DNA of 64,000 bases from Dermanyssus gallinae (lineage: Eukaryota > Arthropoda > Arachnida > Mesostigmata > Dermanyssidae), in the NCBI GenBank assembly GCA_003439945.1, contig QVRM01005629.1:274501-338500 (forward strand), read 5' to 3'. How positions within the stretch are numbered: position 1 is the first letter of the stretch; each line of letters opens with the position of its first letter. The position numbers and the translations under genes were made by a program. Shown one piece after another: positions 1 through 11,949 of the stretch. The notes beneath the pieces are model-generated. The model was not told the origin of the DNA. It did not search any database and saw nothing but the letters and a program-made list of their open reading frames with translations.

Positions 1-1216
1 TCGAAATATGTCATATTAAGCGTAGTTGAAAATTCATATGACACCAAAATAAAATAGTTCTCCATGTCCAGCAGATTGCTCAGGCGTGTCGGTGTAAAAC
101 AATATATTATTTCAGTATAACGGTTAAGAGTAAACGTTTCCAAAAAAAAATGCAAAGTGAATGCTTGAAAAATAGCGTCCTTGAGTTGATGTTTATGGCT
201 TTCAGAGAGGACTTACGAAATTAAACGGTATTAATTTATAGGTATACTGAATTAACTTAATAAGAAAAGAGCTAAAGTATTTACATTTTTTCCCGGTTGG
301 GTTTACACTGACAAGCATTAAGGTCGTACGTGTACATGTATGTTTAAATGAAAGCATACTAATGCCTTGGTATCTTGCATGTCACAATTTGTTACAATAT
401 TCGCAAATGTGTGTTCATCACCTGGCTCGCGCAAGCCCTCAGTCCGGCAGAGTATATGGTGAAATATACATATATATAAATATTTTTTAACTTTATAAAC
501 GTCTTGCTGTATGTCTGTTAGCCTTGACTATTCCCCCCATTCTGAGTTCACCATTGCCCCTGTGATGTAATACTCTGGATCAATGTCAGCTATTTTTTAT
601 TTATAGTGCTCTATGAACTAGACATACGTCGGGTCTTTGGGAGTGCGAGGTGCTTTCAAATCTGTTCTATGAATTGTACCATTTTCATTTGTCTATAAAT
701 ATATATAACCCGTCTAGAAATAACGTAAGCCATTGTCGATAATACGTAGACCGAGCAAAGCCGATCCAGCAGACCAAGACAAGAGTCAATCGCACTACAA
801 GAGTTTCGACTGCGCGTTTCGGAGGCGCGCGGTTTTTCGGCTTCTCGTATCGGAACTGCAGAAGTATACGTTTGGGGCCTTCCAGCATCCCCCTATTAAA
901 ATATTCCCAATAAGTTTTGGTTCCCTTCTCCCACCACTTTGCAGATACGTCTCTTTGCAATGTATAGGCGGGCGCAGACCTTTTCTAACCGAATGCTGAT
1001 CGTGTAACAAATATATGCGATTTTTCACCGCAAAATACGATTCGACCGCTCTTCGCACCCGCTTGAAGTGGTGACAGATAAGTCAATTTTGCATTCTATG
1101 TGTATGTGCCTTTCCATATCAAACTCGCATTGGATTCCGTCTTGACAAAAGAGGGACGTTAGCTGCTGCATCTGGCGGCAGCTAATATCCGCATATGTGG
1201 GGGTTCGCGGATATCG

Positions 1217-1486
1217 ATGATAAATTCTTTGAAACTGGAGCTAGGACACGTATCGAATGGAGGGGGGCGTATCTTTACAACATGTCACAACCGTCATGTC
1301 GTAACCCGCTGTGGCGTACACGGCTTTGATCATAAACTGTGTCTCGTGCGGTACTTCCACGAACCAGATGACCATTGCAGGTGCTCTAGATGCGAAGCAC
1401 ACTGTGGAAGATACCACGCCGCTTTCTGTGCTCTGGTCCCTTCTCTAGGTAGCCAGACTGACCCCATCTTAAAAAATTCGCGATGA
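1217..1486 (+). pseudogene. Class C C-terminal tail fragment
   Basis: The frame reads RHVVTRCGVHGFDHKLCLVRYFHEPDDHCRCSRCEAHCGRYHAAFC. This is the same VHGxxHxLC...FH...C-x-C-x2-C-x3-C-x2-YHA...C pattern as the two class C copies elsewhere in the window, here with the cysteines preserved. No RT or endonuclease could be recognised upstream on the + strand, so this is a 5'-truncated or decayed tail. Alone it could be mistaken for a small zinc-binding gene. Confidence 0.65.
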
Positions 1487-1489
1487 GCA

Positions 1490-3998
1490 CTTTCTAGTCT
1501 ATTTCCTTATAGGAGAAAATTGGGTTTTAGACATATAGTCCGTGTAGTATATACTTATATACCGGATGTCTTGTGGGCTCAACCCTCAATGTGACACGAC
1601 CATGCCAAATGGTGCAATTTTAGCCGCAATTGTGTACAGTGAAGAGATCTATATATTGTGTTTATACTACCTGGCAAAGGTGAATAAATGTTTAAATTGT
1701 ATATGTGGGGTGTCGGGCCGATATCTAGGAGAAAACGTTATGTTATAACCCCCCGACGACAAAGACAAACTTGGCGAAGCCCATGCGCAGAGAGCCAAAT
1801 GGCGATGTTTTCTAAGGCGCCATGTGCTATCCTCTCTAGCTTAGTGGCACCACGCGATGCAACGTCACGATAGCTAGATCATCAGGCTGCTAACGCAGAC
1901 AAGCAAATGGATCATTTTCAGGGAATCCGGTTGTATACATCCGCACTAGGTAAGCCATATTTTTTCTTCTTTGAGTTTTCACCACAGAACTTGAGAATGT
2001 GGGCGGTACCTAGCATGCCGGCGAGTACATATGAGTCCGATTTTGTGGATTTTTTTCGTGGTTACTTGACTATTCCACCTGTACTTGGAGGTCCATCGGG
2101 CTAATATGAGGTGCAGGGGGCGGCTTGCTGCCCTGCAAGCGTCACGTAGCATACCGTGTTTGGCTTAGTGTCATGGAGGAGAGCACTTGCAGGAGAGCGA
2201 GATATAATTTGCTAAAATTGCTTTTGTATTTGCAGTATCGCAAAATGTATCATCAGGCAAATTTTAGAAGATAATGACATTGTGCTCAGATATGATTAAT
2301 ACTAACAATAAATAATATTAGACATAGAGGCAATTCGTGTAATGATTATTCAAGAGGTTCTAGACATCGTGGTGTACAGCCCAAGTATTGTCACCTGTCA
2401 CCCTGAGCAGTAACGTCTCAGACCAGATGGTCATATAAAAGGTTGATTCTTGGCTCATCTTTGAAAGTTGTTCCTAAACATTGACTAGACAGGCCGTATA
2501 CCGTTCCTCAGTCTACTAGCGCCGCACTAAACCCTGTTGCTTCCCCACAGGCTGTATTGAAAAGCCTTTAAGTCGCTAGAAACTCAACGTTATTATCAAT
2601 TGCATATTGAGTAGATGCCAACTCTATTTACAATGACAATAGAGAAACGCACACCTCGGTCAGCTTGGCTGCGGTGGAAAATCGAGGTCGTGTTGTATTT
2701 GGCTGACAAACTGTTTGGTGCTTGCACAGCAGTTGCATGTAAGCGGCCTTTTAGAAGCTCCAAAGCCTAAATAAAATCTATACTTTTAGAAGACGGACAG
2801 CAGCAATGTGAGCGTCGCATTTTCATGAGACATGCTCGTTCTTTCCGCACTCGTATTACAAAGCCGACGAGAACAGCCAACCTAGAGGTGTGTACGGCGC
2901 TCATGTCGGCATGCCACTTTTGGTGGAAATATCACTACGGATAAAGACGTCCTACGGTCCCGCAAGAATAATGCCTTGTCCTTTTGTTCGATATAGAGGT
3001 AGAGCCTTAAGTCGATCATTTGTGTTCACCGTTTCGTCAAGATGCCTGCCAATCAGCGCCTCAGTCCAAGGAGATGTGTGCACGATTGCCGTGAACGAGG
3101 CCCCACAGAAAGCAACTACTGCTTAGAGTAAACACTACACTATTATGCATGCTGCAGTGTTATGACAGCTGCCGTTGCTGACAGTATCAGCGCTATGATT
3201 ACAACGACCGCTACTATGAGTAACTAGTACTATAGAGCAGAATATCACGACCGCTCAATGGCAAGCTGAGTTCACTCAAGCAAGCCGCTGGGTCGCAATC
3301 GTTGGCGACCGCCTACTTTCCTGCCGACAGGCCGGTGGGTCAGACTGTTGTTGGCTGACCGACTGGGCAATCATCGTTGATTGGACATCTCTATTCGACG
3401 GAATAACACCGGCCCACTGACAACGGCGGCGACCTACACAACTTGTGTTCTCCCTACGGGCATGCCTCTGCAGCGCGAGCCCAACGACAACGAATCCTGA
3501 CGACTCACTATTCCCCCTTCCCTAACCGTCTTCCCGCGCTTAACAGCTTCAGCTGGCCGACCTCGGTCGGGTGCTTGAGCAAAAGAAGGGCAAAAACAAT
3601 ACCAGTAATAATACGCCATTGGACAGCGAAAACATCAGCTACGCTATTGAGCAATACGATCCCATGTAATATAATAATAGCTTGACAGGCTAGTCGCACA
3701 CTCATTGATCTTTCCGCTATCAATCAAGGTATATATATATATATATATACATATTTATATATATATATATATATATACATATTTATATATATATATATAT
3801 ATATAACAAAACGTTGTAGTAATAGCAACGCGTTTCCACATATATTGAAATGTTCTGCGATGCGTTTGAATTATATCTCACGCTCGTGCTTTGTCCCTGT
3901 CTCCCTTTTACAAACGCAGAAAACCTGGAAAATAATCGTTATTATTGACCTTAAGTTAGCTGACAACAATGCGAGCCGACAGATGCAACAACAACCTA
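1490..3998. other. No gene recognised (intron 3' of the last visible kinesin exon)
   Basis: Mixed-composition unique sequence with short ORFs on both strands that lack recognisable motifs. Minus-strand frames were read for a kinesin neck (a YHIxQY-like motif after RAKNI) and none was seen. 3430-3620 is GC-richer and unexplained. Confidence 0.5.
3729..3805. repeat. (TA)n microsatellite, interrupted
   Basis: It consists of TA tracts separated twice by the same catatttatatat interruption. It lies 195 bp downstream of the kinesin exon at 4000-4260, in the next intron. Confidence 0.9.
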
Positions 3999-3999
3999 C

Positions 4000-4260
4000 C
4001 TTGTTGGTGATGTTCTTCGCCCGATCGGCATAGATGAGCGTGTTTCGGCTTTCGTCGTAGGCCGATGGCACAGGACTAATGTGAGCGACCATCAGGGTTC
4101 GGCAGTTGCCACCAAGCGCCTCCTTGAGCAGTCGAGTGAGCTTCGAGTCGCGAAAGTTCACGTGTTTGGCCGACTTCATTGCGAGCGCGTTGATGACGTT
4201 GCCCAATGCCAGCAGTGACTTGTTGATGTGGGCACCCTCTTTCAAGCGTTTGCCAGTCGC
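4000..4260 (-). CDS. Kinesin exon: alpha4/L12/alpha5 and start of neck
   Basis: This exon encodes 87 residues from [20 protein letters not shown] to DRAKNITNK. It includes the relay/alpha4 helix ([20 protein letters not shown]), the microtubule-binding L12/alpha5 segment ([18 protein letters not shown]), beta8 ([10 protein letters not shown]) and the end of the motor ([15 protein letters not shown]). It is 261 bases and phase 0; acceptor caaattctag, donor AAG|gtaggt. It continues exactly where the 44204-44395 exon stops, although 39.9 kb away. The following neck and coiled-coil exons would lie below position 4000; I found no match to a kinesin neck there, so they are probably outside the window. 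Confidence 0.95.
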
Positions 4261-4383
4261 CTAGAATTTGCAATATATGTTTATATGGGTTTTATAATTA
4301 TATCCTGCAGAACGTAACAGTTACTACGGCTCGTGATGATTATACGTCACGTCTATACATAGGTCACCGATTGTTAGTTTTAA

Positions 4384-4853
4384 TTGATTTCAGATTTTGT
4401 TCATATGTGTATCCGTCATGGTCCAGCCCGCCCACAATTTCAAGTGCAACGTGACAAAAGTCCAAACGGTCTTGATGTCGAAGTGTTTTTGAGATCTGGT
4501 TGCCTCGGACTGCGTGTCCTGCTCGCACCACGACTGATTATAGAAGGTGTTAAAGAGGCAGTCTAGGCATTATACAAGACGAGTGACCTGCCGTTCCCAA
4601 ATATCGTTAGGGTCAGATTCTCAGAGCGTTTGCTTCCGTTCAAAAAAAACTTTGGGGTTCTTAGATATACACGTATGCAGAGGATATCAGGGCTCACGCC
4701 AAAACGTCGCTCAGGGCAGCCTGTGGGGAGCAGCGTGTCGCAGTGCAACAACATAGCACGCCGTGATGTCCATACGTCAAAACTGGCTTGTCACATGAAC
4801 ATCTGTGTTCACGAAATAGGGATACTTCGAAACGTAATCCCACTTCACTTCTA
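4384..4853 (+). pseudogene. Possible non-LTR ORF1 fragment
   Basis: In one + frame YKTSDLPFPNIVRVRFSERL and LPFKKNFGVLRYTRMQRISG resemble the VRVxFxxxxLPxxVxxxxxxYxVRxYxP stretch that precedes zinc knuckles in arthropod non-LTR ORF1 proteins. No knuckle follows and stops flank the piece. It could be chance; the similarity is from memory only. Confidence 0.3.
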
Positions 4854-5416
4854 ATATATAGAAGGATCGTCCAGCAGAGTGCTCGCTAGGTCCCTGGGCA
4901 AGGCGGACAACTTCGCACCTGACTCCTTTGACGAGATCGCCCTAAACATCTACCTTCGCTTGTTCGATTAGAAAAAAAGAGTTTCGATTATTCAGGCGGT
5001 GAGGCAATTAGCCCCCGAAGGGGTATTTGATATATCTTATGAATCAGTTGTAACAGTCTTGATCTATATTTTATGCGCTAGAAGACTGGCAACGAGGTTC
5101 CAACAACTGAACGCCAGTCGAGAATTGCCCGAATTGAACCTTCAGGCGGTAGTAGAAGTCCCTGGATTACTTTAGAGTGTGGATGCAGGAGACGAGTAAT
5201 GTGTTTATGATTACGACATCAAGACCAAAGCCCAATCCTCTCAGTGATGCTTCCAAGGACAGAGTCGATCGAAGATATATAGACTTAGCAGATCCAACAT
5301 CGTTATGCACAGCTTATTGACGACACAGACTTTATAATCTAGGAGTTTTCGCTACATAGTTGTATGGTCAATAAAGAATACTAATTGCGCGAGAACGTTC
5401 GACAAAAGAAGCCTAA

Positions 5417-5731
5417 ACTGTGGAAGAACAACTCTTGGATCCATTCTCCATCACGACAACGCACCGACGCACACATCGTCACTGCTTTCGGACTGATGAA
5501 AAATTCAATTTCTATTTTTCAGGCTTCGTGGCTCCGTGCGACTATTTCCTGTTCCCGTGGATAAACAAAATTGGAGGGACAACTTTTGAGGCTATAGAGG
5601 AGATAACGAAAATTTCGCGGGAGCACCTCGACTCGATTCCGAGAGACGTATTTAAAAAATGTTTCAAAGAATCGAAAAGAACGCAGCACGAGTGCACTGC
5701 TATTTTGCAGGAAACAAAAACTGTTTGAAAA
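5417..5731 (+). pseudogene. mariner transposase C-terminal fragment
   Basis: The frame reads SGFVAPCDYFLFPWINKIGG, TTFEAIEEITKISREHLDSI and FKKCFKESKRTQHECTA, ending at a stop at 5726-5728. This is the third catalytic motif region plus the C-terminal tail; the family reads LAPCDYFLFP...G..F.S.EEI. The N-terminal 200 residues are not recognisable upstream. A (TA)n run follows at 5789. Confidence 0.7.
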
Positions 5732-6174
5732 ACTAACCAAATATTATTTTCTAGAAATATGTATCCAAACTATTGAATCCGCTCTCGTATATATATATAT
5801 ATATATAGGAGGTTATCGCAAGGCATTAACAGCGTCGCCGGACTCACAGTTAGAAGATAAACTAGTTCTATTACGATTACTATGACTTCTACAGAATGTA
5901 AACTGATGCACTACGACAAGGACAAACATGGCGACGACAACGATGGGGGGGGGGGGGGGGTAAATAGGTGCTCTGAATGCATGTCGAAGATGATGCATCA
6001 TCACAAAAATAGATATACCGGCTAATGTTACTATTCCCGTAAAACTGATCACAGCCCCATACATCTGTATACTGTCGCACGTTGTAGACTCCGTTCTTAT
6101 AAGCAGCAGCATCAGCAGTAGCTGAAGGTGAACGATTGGTATTGTCCCTCCCGCTTGATGTGAGTACACACGTA

Positions 6175-6175
<1 letters not shown>

Positions 6176-6210
<35 letters not shown>

Positions 6211-6280
6211 AATGTATATTTTGCTACACTTAAGTATCTAATATATGTGCAGTATATATATATATATATATATATATACA
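6176..6280. repeat. Paired (TA)n microsatellites
   Basis: Two TA tracts (6176-6208 and 6252-6278) are separated by a 43-bp spacer, each bordered by tgcata/catgca-like sequence. A 20-bp G-run lies upstream at about 5945-5964. Confidence 0.85.
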
Positions 6281-7032
6281 TGCATACATATAGTGTCTTG
6301 CGTGCGGGAAGGCGACACTAAGGCTGGCAAAACTGGCCGTCCTCCTATAACAAGCAGCATGTCGCACTAGTGTGGACACTTACGAAACAGGGAACGACGG
6401 GCTTTACAGCATGTACCGTGCCGATACAAACGCCGAACGTCGACTGAGATATTATCGAGCGGTGTATGTGCTCATATTCCGAGTCACACACGTATCTCGA
6501 TTGAAAATAACGCCGCGAATTTTTTGGAACCCGGCTAAGGATTCGGCTGTCGGAAGGTTCTTGTGGCAGTTAAAATACAAGATGCTGTTTTTCTATTATT
6601 CAGTAGTTTTGATGTGGACGGTTGTTGTGTATGCGAAACCGATCAACACGATGTAGGTTGTGCAAATGTGTAAAAATATTAGGCAAGATGATAATTTTTT
6701 AACTGGGAAACGAAGATGAACGGAGATTACCAATGCTCGAGGTGCGGATAGATGATATAGTGCGGGATCTCCAGTAGTCCAATCAATATCCGAATAATCG
6801 AGGAGGAACAAGGCAATGTACCAGTACTATCGGATCGTGTGTGATATCATTATCCACTACACAATTGTATTGCGTGTAAGGATAGCAATATAAATCAATT
6901 ATCTTAAAATACAGATTTTTATTTTATTTTTACTTGCAGCTTGTATTTGTATTATTAAAAAAAAAACAATTATTGCACAAAACATACAGAAATTCCTTGG
7001 TATGAAATAGATTCCAATAAAAAAAAACGTAG

Positions 7033-7390
7033 TACATGCTGGTTTGGGACGTGGCAGTTACTGAGTCAGCCCCCGTTAATGATCAGTGCTGGCGCGGCCC
7101 GGGTCTGCTTCAGCTTTCACGAATGCAAGTAAAAGAGAGTCCCAGAACATGGAGTACCCGTACGTATTTTACCCACTTGTCTTCGAGACTCTTAGCGGGC
7201 CGGGTCCATCTACTCGCGATTTGCTAGTGAATGTCGGGAAGCGACTAGTTGTAGCCAGCGGTGATAGACGAGCGGGCGATTTTCACAGGTAGCGCCTGTT
7301 GCTGGATATGCAACGGGCCAACGCGGCCTCGGTCCGGGGAACCCCCCAGAGATGGTTGGTCCCTACATTGGACCGTTGGTGATTAATTAC
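7033..7390 (+). pseudogene. Class B copy 4, 3'-terminal RLE fragment
   Basis: This is a strongly 5'-truncated fragment beginning at MLVWDVAVTESAP, the second half of the endonuclease motif. It continues through EYPYVFYPLVFETLSGPGPSTRDLL and LLLDMQRANAASVRGT, matching the last 110 residues of copy 2 with frame changes. It ends in gattaattacaatgaa and passes directly into a (TA)n tract at 7396-7417, after which a SINE1 begins at 7461. Coding capacity is lost. Confidence 0.75.
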
Positions 7391-7460
7391 AATGAATATA
7401 TATATATATATATATAGTACATGGTTATTTATATGGTATTGTTTAAACATGTCCTTTAAT

Positions 7461-7652
7461 GGGGGGGGGGGGGGTTGGATGGTAATGCACCATCTCTTTT
7501 TATTGAGACATCTGTGCTCCCCGTTTTTTTTCGATTATGGTCGACTATTAATCCACTCCGGCATTCACCTTGGTTAAACTGAGAACCATGAAAATCAATT
7601 TAGGAGTGGCCGGTCTGGGTCTCGAACCCAGACCTCCCAAATCTTGCTCGGT
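7461..7652 (-). mobile_element. SINE1 second copy, A-box region deleted
   Basis: It is collinear with the copy at 16928-17143, including the B-box GGTTCGAGACC, the body and the terminal C-run (14 G on + at 7461-7474). The segment between accgagcaagat and tgggaggtctggg is missing, which removes most of the A-box half of the tRNA head. It lies about 45 bp beyond the (TA)n tail of class B copy 4. Confidence 0.8.
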
Positions 7653-10600
7653 GACTACCTGGTTTGTTCGGAAGAAGTATAAGTCGTGTGCCATACGTGA
7701 GACACGTACCATACAGTGAAATGCGCAGCACTGGAGCATAAATCTTTGCACAATTTTTTTCGCCGGAATACACACAAGGATTATAAGGAGGACTTTATAC
7801 GTTAAGTCTATATGCTCAATTTGAGTGGAATAAACGCCTGCCAGAGCTTCCTACAATGCGAGTCCATCGACTGCCGTTCGAGTGCTTTTGTCGCCGAAAT
7901 CCCAATATAAATAGACGTCGACATCATTGGATCGGGGACGTACGATGGTGCATTGTCGTCACTTTTTCCGTATATAATAGTCGTCACTTTCTCCTACCAC
8001 CCATGGCGACGTAAGAAGCACGAATATTCGGCAGCAACAACTGCACAAATCCTCTTAGAGCGTCTGTGTCCGTTTCTGAGTGTGTGAGTGATCGTGAGTG
8101 TTCATGATTTAGTAGTTATTCGTATACGGAATACACTTTGCGAAGTCATCTAACAGGCGGGTCCTGTTGGTAGTCAGCATTAGTCGTCCATCTCATAATG
8201 ATGATGATGATGATGGTACGTGGCCGCCGAGAAATACTCGGCAATTACGCCCAATATAGACGCAGCAATAATCAGTTAACGCAATAATGTAGAGAAACGA
8301 CCGAGTCAACCACCAAATCAACACAGATAACGAATGTTCACAATGCCATGTCCTTTACGACGCTGGCTGACGACAACAACGACAACAAGAGCAGCGACAG
8401 CAACAGTAAAAACAATAACACAACTATCATTCTGATGGAAGTGGACGATTTGTTACTGTAATTAGGCGATTAGGTACGGGCGTCGCTATTTCCACCACCA
8501 TCGGTCTACGTCACAGCTGCGCTAGGCTCCACGATGCGGCAGAGCAAACTAATTAAAATTGTGAAGCCGTTTGCGCAACAAAAATCGAATGCTATTGATT
8601 ATACTGCATACGCTTTTGCACAAGTCGGATTAGTTGATCACTCGTAGTATTAGCCGTATTCGGACTGGAAGTGTCCTAATAGATCAGCTAGCAAAAACAT
8701 ATATTTGAATATGCAGTCTACATCTAGGGTACGTACAAATAGAATTATGATTAGTACACCAATAACGATAAACTTCATAGATGCTATTCTGTTACTGAAT
8801 GCGATAGCTAGCTTAGAAAGCTTTACAGAGAGAACCAGACAGCTTGCCACATAGCTAACTTTGCAGCAGATCTGGGGGTGCTCGTCTCTGAGAAGGTCTG
8901 GACGGTTCTACTGGAATGGTGTGCTAGTTACGTAGACAGAGTGATATTGAAGGCACTGGCTCGACCTAATATCAATATGGTCAAATTAAAATCAAATCAA
9001 TATGACTCGTCGGATAGCTATACTCGATTCCGGCGCCTTCATTGGACCCGAACGCCGGACCGCTTTGGTATGACATTGTGAACGGCACATTTGTCGGAGC
9101 TTTTCACGCGCCGATTTTTCGACGACACTAGATAAGCTGGAGACGTACACCGGCCTTACGGGAAGCTGCCGAGGAGCGGGGCACTTCTTCCATATAACCA
9201 GGTAGAGGGCAAATAATCTTTCTTGATACAGAGAGGGACAGATGTCAAACGGGGCGCTAACGGTGATCACGGCCGAACGAAACGACTACGCAAATATAGC
9301 GCTTTTCGAAACAATATTCAGGAGTTAGGGAGTTCTCCACGCAGCGATTATCATTAGATATGCAGAGAAGCAAGGTAACGGAGTTGTCGGTACCAAAACG
9401 AACTATTGCATTTGACAGTGCTTCTAAATAATTCCTCTAAAAATGTGTTCAGGTGATGGCTTAAAACCAGCCTAAAGTGAAGACAACCTTAGTGGTATTA
9501 GGATCAAATTAATATAGCTTTTCTGACCAGAATTGTAAGCATATACGTATAGTGCATAATGTTTTTAATATCTATTCTCCAAGGTATCAGGGTACTGATA
9601 TTCACCAATGACGGTAAAATATATGGCAACGTTGAGTCGTTCTTCCTAGAAATTACCCTGTCGGTAAATAAATGTGGTGTCGCACACGGCAATTCTAAAT
9701 ATGAATACTGTATTGGTGGATAGATGTTTCTTAAACATCGAACTATAGGTGACTTAGATCGCATCACATCTACAAATTTAAGGTTCTCGGAATACGCCTC
9801 AAACGTTGTCCTTCAAGCCACACAGATCGCACACTGGCTAGTCGGGCCATTCTTCTTTAAAGACCCTGTATAAAACGGATTGAGATATATGTGATACTTT
9901 TGGTAAAAAACATAGACACCAGTGAAAAAAGTATGCAAAATGTATTGCAGAAAGGTAACTTGTAGTTTCAACACGGACAACTTGCGTGGCCGTATGGTCG
10001 ATACTTTAAAGCTTTTAGATGACGTTGTTTTAAGCTGTTTAGATCTAACCTCAAAAATCGCAACCTGAATTGATGTGCAAGATAATCAATATAATCAATA
10101 TATCTTTCAATCAATATAATAAATATAACGAAGCAAACATAATGTTTTGCCGAAGTTTATAACCTCTAAGGGGGTTATTAGTAATCTTTTTATAGAAGGG
10201 TAAAGCACAGCCTACATGAAGGTAAGCGTACATGTTTTTTTAAATTTGAATCAAGTGATATTATATCATAAAGCACTTAAATTAAATTAAATAAACCATC
10301 TTTTGTTGGACCAAAATACGTACATCCAGCTCTGCCGCATCATTCAACTATGGTTGCGCGCATACGTTTTAAGCGTGTTCTATTAAACGTTGACAGCACG
10401 TGTTTTACATCCAACTTTATCTGCATCCATATAACGGAGAGGGATCCACAATTAAGGTCATCCGTACAACCGGTATATGGGATGGTCAATAGTTGGAGTA
10501 TGGTTGGCCAACCCGATTACGGCCAAACTTGACTTAGGAATTTTTCTGTATGACAAACATAAACTAAATTTTACGACGTGTACAGTTCTGATAGAATGCT

Positions 10601-11225
10601 GAGATAAAATCACGAGTTTAATACGCCACGCCCTGGCACTCATCCGGCTTCCTTAGTTGAGGTGATTACCGAGTCATCGTTGTCGAACCGACGACGTAAT
10701 TTCTGATAGCCATCGTCGTCTGTGACAACAAACATCGTTCACAGACAGCGGCATAGTTAGAGCGTTCCTGGTTTGCAACAATGACCGCTGGTGGTTAGCT
10801 CAATGGATCATCGTTATCATCATTACAATACTTAATTACCTGTCGTACATTGGCTCGCTCTGGCTGACCGGCGGGTAGCTGAACATTGGCAGGTTGACAG
10901 GCATTATTCTGTTCGATAGACATACGTGGGACGAGGTGGCGCGTAGGCGAAACAAGCAACTGGTGGGATCGACGCCAGCGCTAGTCACACACCGCGACTC
11001 CAAGCGGCCGTAGCCCGGTCTTTATGAATGAAACCCCTACGCTGCCCTTCGGCCCCGGTACTGCAACTTACAGCCCCTGTCTGTGCCTCTCAGGGCATAT
11101 TGGTTCGACCGACCCAACCCCGGGCCGATCACGGTTTAGTTCATCCATCATGGCGTTACGAGAACAAACAACGAATGCAAGCCAGTGATTTTGCGCCACC
11201 CCTTGTGCGGCGTTGGTCGGCAAGG

Positions 11226-11313
11226 GAACTCCCACTATTATACTACTACTACTACTACGACGACGAAATACTGTTTCAACTACAAATTACTACTACTACT
11301 ACTACTACTAATA
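11226..11313 (+). repeat. (TAC)n triplet microsatellites
   Basis: Two short TAC/ACT tracts (11242-11262 and 11287-11313) are separated by a unique 24-bp piece. They generate poly-Tyr/Thr ORFs of no significance. Confidence 0.8.
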
Positions 11314-11849
11314 GACCTGGTATTGATGCTGCCGCTGCCGCTCTCGTCGAGGGCACGAATCCTGACGGCATGTCCAGAATTAGGTCTTGCTAGTCACGCG
11401 GCCTTTTCAACTGTCAACGTCTCCTCGGCTATCTCGGCTGAATCGATGCACCAAACTCGAGCGGACCATCAAAGGCCTGTCACTGCTCCACCCGCGGTGC
11501 ACCAATACGCGGACATCATTGAGGTCTTTCACCACTAGGAGACAACGGCACCGCGACGACGACAAACTGGTTGTCGCTCGCCTCAAATCAGCCTGGTGAT
11601 AACGAGGAACCAGCTACCAACCGACCGGCTGGCAACGTCACGGACCTCAATGCAGCATGACCTCACGATCGTCGCCCATCAATCGCTGCTAGGAACTGTA
11701 GTGACGGTGGTGGTAGAGGTGGGCGGGGGTTTGTCCCGATTTCCATCAAAATGCTATAGTCGTCAGGATGGTAGAACTCATCCCCCGCCTATCTCATTAG
11801 CATAGAGAGCAGTCTCGATCTACAGTCTCATACTTCAAAGTATGCCCGC

Positions 11850-11949
<100 letters not shown>

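Noticed and set aside
1..3998. Search for kinesin neck/coiled-coil exons downstream of 4000
   Set aside because: No minus-strand frame shows a YHIxQY-like neck motif or heptads with splice sites; the exons are probably outside the window.
11028..11805. Cluster of + strand ORFs in a GC-rich stretch
   Set aside because: No recognisable domain or splice pattern; they overlap each other and contain triplet repeats.
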